Positions 25,661-35,200 of a stretch of DNA of 64,000 nt are shown here, piece after piece. Under the pieces are notes generated by a model. That model made no database searches and was not told the DNA's origin. It was given only the letters and a program-made list of their open reading frames with translations. The translations under genes and the position numbers were made by a program. How positions within the stretch are numbered: the first letter of the stretch is position 1; each line of letters opens with the position of its first letter. Source of the DNA: Chitinophagaceae bacterium IBVUCB2 (lineage in GTDB: Bacteria > Bacteroidota > Bacteroidia > Chitinophagales > Chitinophagaceae); assembly GCA_002127295.1 (NCBI GenBank), contig NFUV01000001.1:1364001-1428000 (forward strand). Reading direction: 5' to 3'.

Positions 25661-26944
25661 ATGACTACAATTAAAATAATAAGAACAGCAGCAGCAATTG
25701 GCTTGCTATTGCTTTGTTTGCAATCTTGCGTTAAAGATTACGACAACCCTGCCGCAGGTACAACTGGCGAATTGATGACCTTGTTTGCATTAAAACAAAC
25801 TTACCAGGGCAGTGAAATAACATTAGGCGGTGATGTTACTGGTGGCGCTTCCAAAATTCAGGGTATTGTGATCTCTGATAAAACAGGACTTAATATCGAA
25901 CCGGGAACATTTGTACTGCAACAAACATTCACCTCCTCTAATTCAGCTGGCGATATTACCCGCGGTGTAGTCATAAAAATGAACAGCGCAACGGCTGATT
26001 ATAATTTTGGTGATTCGCTGGTAGTTAATGTTAGTGGGGCAAAACTTGATCGCATAAATGGAAAGTTGACCATCAGTGGTATCAGTGCTGACAAAATAAC
26101 AACAGTTGCGCCTAATAAAGTTCCGTTGGTTCGCTATGTTACACAAGGAATACTGGGTGTAAATATGGAGCAATACGAATCAACACTTATTTCAATGCAT
26201 GCTGATGTGGTAGATTATGCAGTGGGTACTACATTTTCTGGTCTGCGTAAATTAAAAGATAATACCGGGCCAGATGTTTATATTAATACATTGACCACAG
26301 CTGCCTTTGCTGGTACACAAGTTCCTGTTAATGCACAATTTAATGGTATAGCTACTTACGTCAATGAATCAGCAAAAGATACCAGCGGGGCAAAGAAAAC
26401 GATCATGTTAAGAACTGCTTCAGATGTTCAATTTGTAAGCGGTGCTTTGTATGCTGGTTTTCCAGAGAGTTTTGAAACACCCGATGCTGCCACAAAAGCT
26501 AGTTATAACAGTGGTACTAACTTGATTAACGCCGGCACAGGCACCTGGTATTTATTACAGGCTATACTTGCTAATACCGTACTTAGTGACAAATTCAATC
26601 CACCGGGGAAACAATGTATTCGGATGCAGCAAAACCTGACAACAAGTGGTTATGTGCAGATGAACTTCGATGTACCAAATGGTGCTTCTAAAGTAACTGT
26701 GTTTTATGGTAAGTATGCAACCGATGCAAGAAGTACATTCCGATTAGAATCTTCTATTAATGGTGGAACAACCTGGGTGGCGGTTGGTGCAAATATTACA
26801 GATATGCCCGATAAGGGAAACAAACAAGCAAGTTGGGCAGTGAATTTTACCGTACCTGTTCGCTTCCGTATCAATAAGATTGGTACCGGCACTTCAAACA
26901 ATGGCAGATTATCCATTGAAGATTTTGCAGTATACAGGAACTAA
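25661..26944 (+). CDS. DUF5689 domain lipoprotein
   Basis: A 427-residue surface or periplasmic lipoprotein (lipobox LCLQSC, Cys about residue 23). The DUF5689 domain spans about 35-260, with an OB-like beta pattern (ISDKTGLNIEPGTFVLQ, GDSLVVNVSGAKLDRINGKL). The last 150 residues are a separate beta-sandwich (ESFETPDAATKASYNSGTN ... GRLSIEDFAVYRN), similar to choice-of-anchor or carbohydrate-binding modules. DUF5689 proteins commonly follow susCD pairs linked to nucleic acid or phosphodiester use, often beside a metallophosphoesterase or endonuclease. That is also the case here. Confidence 0.86.
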   Translation: MTTIKIIRTAAAIGLLLLCLQSCVKDYDNPAAGTTGELMTLFALKQTYQGSEITLGGDVTGGASKIQGIVISDKTGLNIEPGTFVLQQTFTSSNSAGDITRGVVIKMNSATADYNFGDSLVVNVSGAKLDRINGKLTISGISADKITTVAPNKVPLVRYVTQGILGVNMEQYESTLISMHADVVDYAVGTTFSGLRKLKDNTGPDVYINTLTTAAFAGTQVPVNAQFNGIATYVNESAKDTSGAKKTIMLRTASDVQFVSGALYAGFPESFETPDAATKASYNSGTNLINAGTGTWYLLQAILANTVLSDKFNPPGKQCIRMQQNLTTSGYVQMNFDVPNGASKVTVFYGKYATDARSTFRLESSINGGTTWVAVGANITDMPDKGNKQASWAVNFTVPVRFRINKIGTGTSNNGRLSIEDFAVYRN

Positions 26945-26966
26945 GAAATAACTATTTTGAAAATTT

Positions 26967-28388
26967 ATGAAGCGGAGAAGTTTTATATATAATGTTGCGG
27001 CACTTACTGGCGGTCTTATCGTTGCCGGCAATTTACCCGCAAATACCATTACCCATATTGGAAATACTGTAAAAGGAAAGGTAACTGCCAACAATAGAGG
27101 TATTGCAGGAGTAGTGATCAGCGATGGCTATACAGTTGTGCAGACGGACAAGAATGGCAAGTATGAATTGGAACCGCATCCTGATGCAATTAGTATTTTC
27201 ATCAGCACACCTGCGGGTTATGAATTTTTACAGGAGAGAGGTGTAGCAAGTCATTATAAATTTATTGACAAGATCAAAGGGAAAAGAGGTGGCGACTTTT
27301 TACTTACACCACTTGACAAAAATGATAACGAACACAGCTTTGTAATTTGGGCCGATCCACAGGTAAAAAATGCCAGCGATGTAGAAAAGATGATGAAGCA
27401 ATCGGTACCTGATGTACAGAAATGGGTAGCAGCAGCAGGCAGTGGCGCATTATTACATGGAATAACTGTGGGTGATATTGTATGGGATGAATTACAATTA
27501 TTCCAGGATTATAACAAAGCGGTAGAACAAATGGGTGTGCCTTTCTTTCAGTGCATCGGCAACCACGATATGGACTATAATAAAGGCGGGGATGAAAAAT
27601 CGGATGATACCTTTCAAAAAACATATGGACCGACGTACTATTCCTTCAACCGGGGCAAGGCTCACTATATTGTTATGGATGATGTTCGGTATCTCGGAAA
27701 AGACCGTGAATATGATGGACACATATCACAGCAACAATTAGACTGGTTGCAGAAGGATCTTGCTTTTGTACCAAAAGAAAATTTGATCATTCTCTGTGTA
27801 CACATACCTGTTCATAACGGTATTAAGAATAATAAAGAACTGTATCCACTACTGGCAGAACGTAATGTTCATATAATGTCGGGCCATACGCATTACCATC
27901 GCAATGTAATTACGGACAATGTTTACGAACATAACCATGGTACTGTATGCGGTGCCTGGTGGACTGGCGCCATTTGTGGTGATGGTACACCTTGCGGATA
28001 TGGTGTTTACAATGTAAAGGGAAATCAACTGCAATGGCATTATCAATCAACTGGTGAAGATGCGAATCACCAGATGAAAATATTTGCAGAGGACAAACCG
28101 AACTCGCAAAAAGAATTATTAGTAAATATCTGGAACCACGACGAAGCCTGGAAAACGGAATATATTGTAGATGGTGTATCTAAAGGTTCATTAGAACAGT
28201 TTACTGGCTTTGATCCGGTTGCGTACAAAACATTGCTAGGACCAGATCTGCCAAAGCCAAGAGGATTTGCTGAACCAAGAAAAACAGAGCATATGTTTAA
28301 AGCAATGATTCCTGCGAATACAAAAGAAGTAAAAGTGATAGCTACTGACAGATTTGGTAAAAAATTTGTTGAAACATATAAAGCATAA
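26967..28388 (+). CDS. Calcineurin-like phosphoesterase, exported (MetallophosN/C architecture)
   Basis: A 473-residue phosphoesterase exported by a signal resembling a Tat type (MKRRSFIYNVAALTGGLIVA). An N-terminal beta-sandwich (about 35-110) precedes the catalytic domain. Metal ligand motifs are VIWADPQ, GDIVWDE, GNHDMDYN, CVHIPVHN and SGHTHYHRN. The first is D-x-Q instead of the usual D-x-H. A C-terminal all-beta domain (about 350-473) completes the architecture. It would hydrolyse phosphodiesters or phosphomonoesters outside the inner membrane. Its neighbours glpD, glpK and glpF make glycerol phosphodiesters or glycerol phosphate plausible substrates. This is an inference from context. 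Confidence 0.9.
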   Translation: MKRRSFIYNVAALTGGLIVAGNLPANTITHIGNTVKGKVTANNRGIAGVVISDGYTVVQTDKNGKYELEPHPDAISIFISTPAGYEFLQERGVASHYKFIDKIKGKRGGDFLLTPLDKNDNEHSFVIWADPQVKNASDVEKMMKQSVPDVQKWVAAAGSGALLHGITVGDIVWDELQLFQDYNKAVEQMGVPFFQCIGNHDMDYNKGGDEKSDDTFQKTYGPTYYSFNRGKAHYIVMDDVRYLGKDREYDGHISQQQLDWLQKDLAFVPKENLIILCVHIPVHNGIKNNKELYPLLAERNVHIMSGHTHYHRNVITDNVYEHNHGTVCGAWWTGAICGDGTPCGYGVYNVKGNQLQWHYQSTGEDANHQMKIFAEDKPNSQKELLVNIWNHDEAWKTEYIVDGVSKGSLEQFTGFDPVAYKTLLGPDLPKPRGFAEPRKTEHMFKAMIPANTKEVKVIATDRFGKKFVETYKA

Positions 28389-28391
28389 TTG

Positions 28392-29057
28392 ATGAAGAAA
28401 ATTATTCTGTCACTACTGATTGTGGGTTGTAGTATTTCTGGCGTTGCACAAACGGTAAAATGGGATAGTACGTTTCGTCCTAATAATTATGTGCAGCGGG
28501 TAGAAAATTTTCGCAGCTATCCCAATAACGACAAGGATATTATTTTTTTGGGTAATAGTATTACTGACTATACAGATTGGAATGAATTATTAGAAATCAA
28601 AGAAGCACGGAACCGTGGCATCTCCGGTGATATAAGTTTTGGTGTGCTGGAAAGATTGGATGAAATAACAGAAGGTAAGCCGGCAAAAATCTTTATCCTG
28701 ATCGGCATTAATGATATTGCCCGTAATATTCCTGACAGTGTATTGATAGATAATTATAGGAAAATGATCACCCGTATTAAAAACGAATCACCAAAAACAA
28801 AGATCTACTTCAACACATTACTTCCGGTAAATAATACATTCCCTGCAAAAAATCATTTTGGCAGAGATGGGCAGATCGCTTTTGTAAATAATGCTTTAGT
28901 TCAACTGTGCAATAGTGAAAAGGTAAATGTTATTGATATTCATCCTAAGTTTTTGGATGCTGATAAACGATTAGATAAAAAATATACCTACGATGGGTTG
29001 CATTTAAATGCAGAGGGTTATAAGTTGTGGGCATTGCTACTAAAGCCATTTATCTAA
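28392..29057 (+). CDS. GDSL-type (SGNH) esterase, exported
   Basis: A 221-residue serine hydrolase with a signal peptide (MKKIILSLLIVGCSISGVAQ). SGNH blocks are visible: IIFLGNSITDYTDW with the nucleophile Ser, NRGISGDISFGVLERL with Gly, ILIGINDIARN with Asn, and YDGLHLNAEGYKLW with the Asp-His pair. It probably removes acyl or acetyl esters from the substrate imported by the neighbouring SusCD system. The ATG at 28392 lies three bases after the phosphoesterase stop, so the two are translationally close. It could equally act on a sugar or glycerol ester; no sequence feature decides this. Confidence 0.9.
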   Translation: MKKIILSLLIVGCSISGVAQTVKWDSTFRPNNYVQRVENFRSYPNNDKDIIFLGNSITDYTDWNELLEIKEARNRGISGDISFGVLERLDEITEGKPAKIFILIGINDIARNIPDSVLIDNYRKMITRIKNESPKTKIYFNTLLPVNNTFPAKNHFGRDGQIAFVNNALVQLCNSEKVNVIDIHPKFLDADKRLDKKYTYDGLHLNAEGYKLWALLLKPFI

Positions 29058-29138
29058 AGCATCCTTTGCAGGAATTTGCTTTCGCATGATTTTGGGAAGC
29101 AAAATCAGCATTGCAAAATGCTGAAAAGAAATATAACC

Positions 29139-29213
29139 GTACAAGAGTGATTAATTTATTTTCATCCACTGGAAGAAAATAAATTAACAGGCCTTCGGCC
29201 GCAAGGGACGATG
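29139..29213 (+). repeat. Copy A of a diverged interspersed repeat, containing a hairpin insertion
   Basis: GTACAAGAGTG (29139-29149) and CGCAAGGGACGATG (29200-29213) match the two halves of copy B at 37145-37172, where they are separated by only three bases. Here 50 bases lie between them. Those hold a perfect 13-bp inverted repeat (TTAATTTATTTTC at 29151-29163 and its complement at 29175-29187) and a GGCC-TTC-GGCC mini-hairpin (29190-29200). The whole sits in the 261-base gap before glpK, which otherwise shows no gene. Confidence 0.5.
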
Positions 29214-29318
29214 CCAGGGAACTGAAGTTGGCTAAAAAATAAAATTTCACTATATAAACCAACTCAATTTCTTTTAAAATTTTCAAACTATATTTAATCA
29301 TCATAATAAACGATTGCT

Positions 29319-30812
29319 ATGCCCGATTACATTTTGTCCCTGGATCAGGGAACAACCAGTTCAAGAGCTATTGTGTTCGACAAAAAAGGAAGTATTGTTG
29401 CTACAGCACAAAAAGAATTCACACAAATTTTCCCGCAGCCAGGTTGGGTTGAACATGATGCTAATGAAATATGGAGTACACAATTAGGCGTAGCAACTGA
29501 AGCAGTGTTAAAAGCCGGGTTAAATATTATTGATATTGCGGCAATTGGAATTACTAACCAGAGAGAAACTACGGTGGTATGGGATAGGGATACGCATCTT
29601 CCTGTTTACAATGCCATTGTTTGGCAAGACAGAAGAACTGCAGACTATTGCGATACACTAAAGAAAGACGGACATGCACCATCTATACAAGCAAAAACAG
29701 GATTGGTTACAGATGCATACTTCTCCGGAACCAAAGTAAAATGGATATTAGATAATGTCGAAGGTGCAAGAGATAAAGCACAGAAAGGTGAATTATGTTT
29801 TGGCACCATTGACAGCTGGTTGCTCTGGAAATTAACCAATGGTAAAGTACATGCAACAGATGTATCGAACGCTTCAAGAACACTATTATATAATATTCAT
29901 GATCTCAAATGGGACGAAGAATTGCTTTCTTTATTCGGCATTCCCGCTAACATGCTGCCGGAAGTTCGCAGCAGCAGCGAAGTATATGGTCATACAGAAA
30001 ATATATTAACTGCAACACCAGTTCCTGTGAGTGGCATTGCCGGTGATCAGCAATCTGCTTTATTTGGCCAAATGTGTACCCAGCCTGGTATGGTGAAGAA
30101 TACATACGGCACAGGTTGTTTTATGTTGATGAACACCGGTACAAAACCTGTAACATCAAAAAACAATTTGCTAACCACTATTGCCTGGAAAGTAAATGGC
30201 GAAGTACACTATGCATTAGAAGGAAGTGTGTTTATTGGTGGTGCAGTAGTACAATGGTTAAGAGATGGGTTAAAGATCATTCAAACATCGGGTGATGTGG
30301 AAGCCCTGGCTTCAAAAGTAGAAGATAATGGTGGCGTTTATCTTGTTCCGGCATTTACTGGTTTGGGTGCACCCTACTGGAACCAGCATGCAAGAGGAAC
30401 TATTGTGGGCATAACAAGAGGAAGCAGTGATGCACATATTGCAAGAGCCGCTATTGAAAGTATCGCTTTTCAGTCAATGGATTTGATGCAATCCATGGAA
30501 GCAGATGCCGGCTTGCCTATAAAAGAAGTACGGGTAGATGGCGGTGCTACGGTAAACAATCAATTGATGCAATTCCAGGCAGATATTATAAATACAAATG
30601 TTGTTCGGCCGCAGGTTACAGAAACAACTGCACTCGGGGCTGCATATTTAGCAGGGCTTGCAGTAGGGTTTTGGAAAGACATCAATGAATTGCAACAGTA
30701 CTGGCAAAAAGATAAAGCCTTTACTCCAACCATGACAGACGAAAAAAGAAACGACTTGCAAAAGAACTGGAAGAAAGCAGTGAAAGCTGCACAGGCATGG
30801 ACGGAGGAATAA
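29319..30812 (+). CDS. glpK: Glycerol kinase
   Basis: Phosphorylates glycerol to glycerol-3-phosphate in the cytoplasm. The 497-residue length and motifs are those of GlpK: ATP-binding [16 protein letters not shown] at 4-19, [24 protein letters not shown] (about 80-92), and [18 protein letters not shown] signatures are present in the C-terminal half ([13 protein letters not shown] and [16 protein letters not shown]). It lies 56 bases ahead of the glycerol facilitator gene. Together with glpD it gives a full route from glycerol to dihydroxyacetone phosphate. Confidence 0.97.
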   Translation: MPDYILSLDQGTTSSRAIVFDKKGSIVATAQKEFTQIFPQPGWVEHDANEIWSTQLGVATEAVLKAGLNIIDIAAIGITNQRETTVVWDRDTHLPVYNAIVWQDRRTADYCDTLKKDGHAPSIQAKTGLVTDAYFSGTKVKWILDNVEGARDKAQKGELCFGTIDSWLLWKLTNGKVHATDVSNASRTLLYNIHDLKWDEELLSLFGIPANMLPEVRSSSEVYGHTENILTATPVPVSGIAGDQQSALFGQMCTQPGMVKNTYGTGCFMLMNTGTKPVTSKNNLLTTIAWKVNGEVHYALEGSVFIGGAVVQWLRDGLKIIQTSGDVEALASKVEDNGGVYLVPAFTGLGAPYWNQHARGTIVGITRGSSDAHIARAAIESIAFQSMDLMQSMEADAGLPIKEVRVDGGATVNNQLMQFQADIINTNVVRPQVTETTALGAAYLAGLAVGFWKDINELQQYWQKDKAFTPTMTDEKRNDLQKNWKKAVKAAQAWTEE

Positions 30813-30868
30813 TAATTTAAGCTGCTGTCGGCGAATTATAAGCAAACAAAAACTATAAACTAACGATT

Positions 30869-31576
30869 ATGTCTCCATTCATCGGTGAATTTGTCGGAAC
30901 TGCATTACTCATCATCATGGGTGATGGTGTTGTAGCAAATGTCGTACTTAATAAAACCAAAGGACAAAACAGTGGTTGGATCGTCATCACTTTTGGCTGG
31001 GCAATGGCTGTTTTTCTTGGAGTGTATGCATCAACTGCATTGGGTGGAAGCGGACATTTAAATCCGGCAGTTACTATTGCATTAACTGCATTTGCTGATT
31101 TTGATTCTGCATTACTCCCCACTTATATCGGTGCACAATTTGCTGGCGCCATTGCAGGCGCAACAATAGTTTGGCTCTCCTACAAGCAACATTTTGCAGA
31201 AACAACTGATAAAGATCTAAAGCTGGCCGTATTTTGTAATGCGCCTGCTATAAGAAGTACCGGGCATAATTTAATTACAGAAACTATCGGCACATTTATA
31301 TTAATGTTTGGTGCATTGGCTATGACGCCAGCTGCATCATCATTAGGAACATTAGATGCATTACCAGTTGCATTATTAGTATTAGGCATCGGTTTATCTT
31401 TAGGCGGCCCCACCGGTTATGCTATTAATCCTGCAAGAGACCTGGGACCCCGGATTGCACATTTTATTTTACCAGTCGCCGGGAAAAGAGACAGCGATTG
31501 GAGTTATAGTTGGATACCGGTAGTTGGACCAATTGCAGGTGCCTTGTTAGGAGCATGGGCTTTTGGGTTATTGTAA
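30869..31576 (+). CDS. glpF: Glycerol facilitator (aquaglyceroporin, MIP family)
   Basis: A 235-residue inner-membrane channel with six transmembrane helices and the two NPA half-helices: HLNPAVT at about 64-70 and AINPARDLG at about 188-196. The D after the second NPAR (NPARD) and the Gly-rich pore region fit glycerol facilitators better than water-only aquaporins. It lies between glpK and the ridA-like gene, in the same direction, and would supply glycerol to GlpK. Confidence 0.95.
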   Translation: MSPFIGEFVGTALLIIMGDGVVANVVLNKTKGQNSGWIVITFGWAMAVFLGVYASTALGGSGHLNPAVTIALTAFADFDSALLPTYIGAQFAGAIAGATIVWLSYKQHFAETTDKDLKLAVFCNAPAIRSTGHNLITETIGTFILMFGALAMTPAASSLGTLDALPVALLVLGIGLSLGGPTGYAINPARDLGPRIAHFILPVAGKRDSDWSYSWIPVVGPIAGALLGAWAFGLL

Positions 31577-31593
31577 CAGTAAAATCAATTGCA

Positions 31594-32112
31594 ATGAAAA
31601 AGTTTATCTTCCTTCTTTTATTCTTAAACACAACATTATTTGTTATGAGTCAGACTGCTGAAGACAAGTTAAAAGAATTGAAAATTGAATTGCCCACTAT
31701 CAGTACACCAATGGCTAATTATGTACATGTTGTCAGAACAGGTAATCTTTTATTTTTAGCGGGTAAAGGGCCTACTAATGCAGCAGGCGTTTACACTACC
31801 GGCAAAGTGGGAAAAGATTTGACCATTGAAGAAGGAAAAGCTGCTGCCAGACTCACCGCCATCAATCAGCTGGCCGTATTAAAAATGGAACTAGGCAGTC
31901 TTAATAAAGTAAAGCGCATTGTAAAAGTATTAGGCATGGTGAATTGCGAAGGCGATTTTAAAGACCATCCAAAAGTGATTAATGGCTTTTCTGATCTGAT
32001 GGTAGAAGTATTTGGTGAAAAAGGAAAACATGCAAGGTCTGCTGTAGGCATGTGTTCATTGCCGGTGAATATGGCGGTAGAGATCGAAATGATTGTAGAA
32101 ATCGAGGATTAA
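31594..32112 (+). CDS. Exported RidA/YjgF-family protein
   Basis: A 172-residue protein: residues 1-20 are a signal peptide (MKKFIFLLLFLNTTLFVMSQ), followed by a RidA-type trimeric fold (MANYVHVVRTGNLLFLAGKG, GKVGKDLTIEEGKAAARL, GVVNCEGDF-like stretch, and KHARSAVGMCSLPVNMAVEI). The Arg of the ARSAVG motif, which binds the carboxylate in imine deaminases, is kept. RidA normally acts in the cytoplasm on enamine/imine intermediates, so export is unusual. The ATG at 31594 is chosen because the longer frame overlaps glpF. A terminator hairpin follows. Its role at the end of a glycerol locus is unclear. Confidence 0.86.
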   Translation: MKKFIFLLLFLNTTLFVMSQTAEDKLKELKIELPTISTPMANYVHVVRTGNLLFLAGKGPTNAAGVYTTGKVGKDLTIEEGKAAARLTAINQLAVLKMELGSLNKVKRIVKVLGMVNCEGDFKDHPKVINGFSDLMVEVFGEKGKHARSAVGMCSLPVNMAVEIEMIVEIED

Positions 32113-32127
32113 AAATAAATTAATAGT

Positions 32128-32163
32128 AAAAAAGGCTACTGAAATTTATCAGCAGCCTTTTTT
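32128..32163. terminator. Bidirectional rho-independent terminator
   Basis: AAAAAAGGCT and AGCCTTTTTT form a stem extended by CTGA/TCAG after one mismatch, with a 6-base loop and A/T runs on both sides. It lies between the end of the ridA-like gene and the end of the convergent traB-like gene. Confidence 0.8.
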
Positions 32164-32246
32164 ATAATGCGTTAGGCGTACTATTGATAACCAACAATTG
32201 TTATCTGCAGTACTGAAACAATAGGTAAAACGTATTAAAATCCTTC

Positions 32247-35200
32247 CTACTTTTTATTCTCTTTCTCAGCTGGGGGCGGATCTGCCTCCTTACTTTCTTC
32301 TTCATAGGCTTCGATAGATGCCATATATTCATTAAAGAGTTTGTCAATTGATTCATCTCCAAACTCTTTATCCCAATAGACGCCGGTAATAGTATGTATG
32401 CTTGTAAGATCTTTGCTATTGAGTGGATATGGACCAGCTACTCCTAAATAGTAAACTGGCTCGTCTTCTGAGAATGCGACCTTGTATAGATAAAATTTTT
32501 GTTGTTTCCCTTTATATAAAATTGTCCTCGTCCCTGCATCAGTAATCATACTGGGAGCTTCCTCATCCGTAGCATAACTATACAATTTACTTTTGCCAAG
32601 CTCTTTCTGTGTTAAATAAGCAGTGGGAAAAAGTTTCAGTTTGTTCATTTTTTTTAACTGGTCATACAATTCATGCCTGAACTCATCAGTAGTAGCCAGT
32701 GTCATAATTGTTTTTGTATCAACCGGCTGGTTATTTTCCAAAAGAGCAATTGATGCCTGGAATCGTATTCCACGGTTATTAAATTTGGCAAATTTTGCCA
32801 GCAGATTGTTTGTCTCGGCAGAATTAATAATACCAAGTATACGGATCAGATCGGCATAATTATACAGCCCCTCTTCTATATTTTTTTTATCACTTACCAG
32901 TATCCTGTTAGTTGCTTCGATAAATGGTTTGCTATACTGCCTGATTAAACTTTTTTCAATTAAACTATCATCCAGCAATGAAGTGGTTAGGCCACTTACA
33001 AGTTCCCACATGGATTCTCTACCTGCCACCTGCATCAACTCCGGAAATAAAGTGGCTGTAAGTTCCAACGAATCATATAAAGTATGATAATAATAAGGCG
33101 CATTCCCTACTGCAAAAGAATTTTTTAACAGGCTTTCTTTTAAAATAGTAAAAGAGGTTATGGTCTTTATTCCGGACAAATAAGAAACCACCAATGGTTT
33201 AACATATTCATCCTTCGGCTGAATAGAGGAGTAGTTGGTCTTAATAAAATCAATTGTTGATTTGTTACTGTCCAATGCTTCAATCCGCTGAAATATTAAA
33301 CTATTCAAGTTCCTGGAATAGGTTGTATCAAAGTCCGGGTAAATTGTAAAGGCCAGTTTTTGCAATGCCGGTATATCAGCAGCAGTAAACTCTACATTAT
33401 CCCACCATAATTTTATTTCTTCAATCTTTTTTTTATCAGCTCCTTTTAAGGTCGCAGTTAAATCACTCATTTTTGATCGCCCTATTCCGTCCCATTTTTT
33501 CTCATTTCTTATTTTAAACTCATTAAAAGGACGGTTGAACATATCGGCCATATCCTGTTGTGCAAAATGGCCATATAATTCAAAAAGTTCATCCCCATTT
33601 AACACCAGTTGTACTTTTTTTACTAGATGTTCACCTGGCTTTATTACCGTAAAGCCTGCTCCGGTAAGATTACCTGTTTTGAAATATTTGTAATCCGCCA
33701 ATGAATCCCCATAGGTTACATACTGATCAGATCTTCTTCTTAAGAAACCAGTATCAGAACTAAACCAATACCAATCAGGCAATTTGGTTTTATCGATATA
33801 AGTAGTAACGGCAGCTAATGAATCATACAACATGAATCGTTCTACACCAGGGAGAATATCTTCTTCAGCATTATCAACTTTGGTTAATGGAAAAGGCGAT
33901 ACAGTAGTAAATGATTTATCAGGAGAATCAACTGTTTTCCATTCTGGCTGATTGTATGGTAACAGGCGAAAAGAGTTCAAAAATCTTTTTGCAGCATTTT
34001 TTCCGGTTTCAGTTGGAATATATAATGCATACAAATAATAACTTATCCCTCCCCGAACCACTGTAATCATTTTCGTTTCAATAAAATCCCCTTCAGCCTT
34101 TCCGCTAAGTGTAACGGTATAAGCAGGATAATTATTTATGGAAAAAAAAACAGAATCGCTCAGTTTAACATTTTCAAAGCTTGCTTTAAGGTTCTCTTTT
34201 ACATTTATGAAATATGCAGTATCATCTCCTGCATCGTACATTCCTTCTTTCATGAGCGCCGCACGCATACCATAAAAAACCTGGTCCTGGATATCGTATG
34301 CCTGCCAGGTATAAACAGTTTTTCCTTCTTCTGAAACTACATCTTTTGCTTCCTTAGGATTTACTGGTATTTCAACCGAAAAAGATTGTAATGGAAATTT
34401 CATTTGCGTCCATACTTTTTCAGCAGTTGGCTTCTGTGGCCTGTTCGTATTGTATATAAACGATTGAAAAAACTTTTCTGTATCAGGTTCTGTCAGAGTT
34501 TTTTCTTTGAAAGCAAACACCCCATTTATAATAACCCATTCCATCCCAGGTAAAAATATTTGCATCTTGATCTCTCCTTCATTTGAACTAAACCGGTACT
34601 CCCGGCCATCCACATTATTAACAGTAATTTTTTTCTCACTTAATACTTTACCGTTCTTGGCATATTGATACTTTAAACTATTATATATACTATCGGCACC
34701 TATTTTCTTTCGTTCTTCTGGCATTTCAATCCCCAGCGTCATATACATTTTCATAAATGAAATATCAAAGAACATTTTCATTTCAATACCCATTGATTCA
34801 AACATCTCTATTCCATCTGCCACTCCCGGCATTTGAAGAAAATAACCGCTATCCCGTGTTTGCACAGGGAACCATTGAGCGGAAACTATTTTTGGAGCAT
34901 ATTTATCAGCACTTACTTTTCGTGACGAAATCACAGGTGTCACCGTAAATCCACGGCTACGCAAAAGTGCTACCACCCCGGAGTCGCCTGGCAAATGGGC
35001 TGCCCCAACTGCAAAGAGAGTACTGCGAATAGCTGAGAGGCTATCCATCCTACGGGCCATTTTCAGATTTCGTTTAATCATTATATAGTCCTTGTCGCCA
35101 TTGGCTGCCCGATACATAAAAGCGTCAATGCTATCTAACTGTTGATTCGTATACGTTTTGATGAAAGATTCTAATCCTTCCCGGTAATAGTCATCATCAA

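Noticed and set aside
29050-29304. Minus-strand open frame of 84 codons in the gap before glpK.
   Set aside because: It reads through the hairpins and the repeat copy, has no recognisable motif, and runs against the operon direction.
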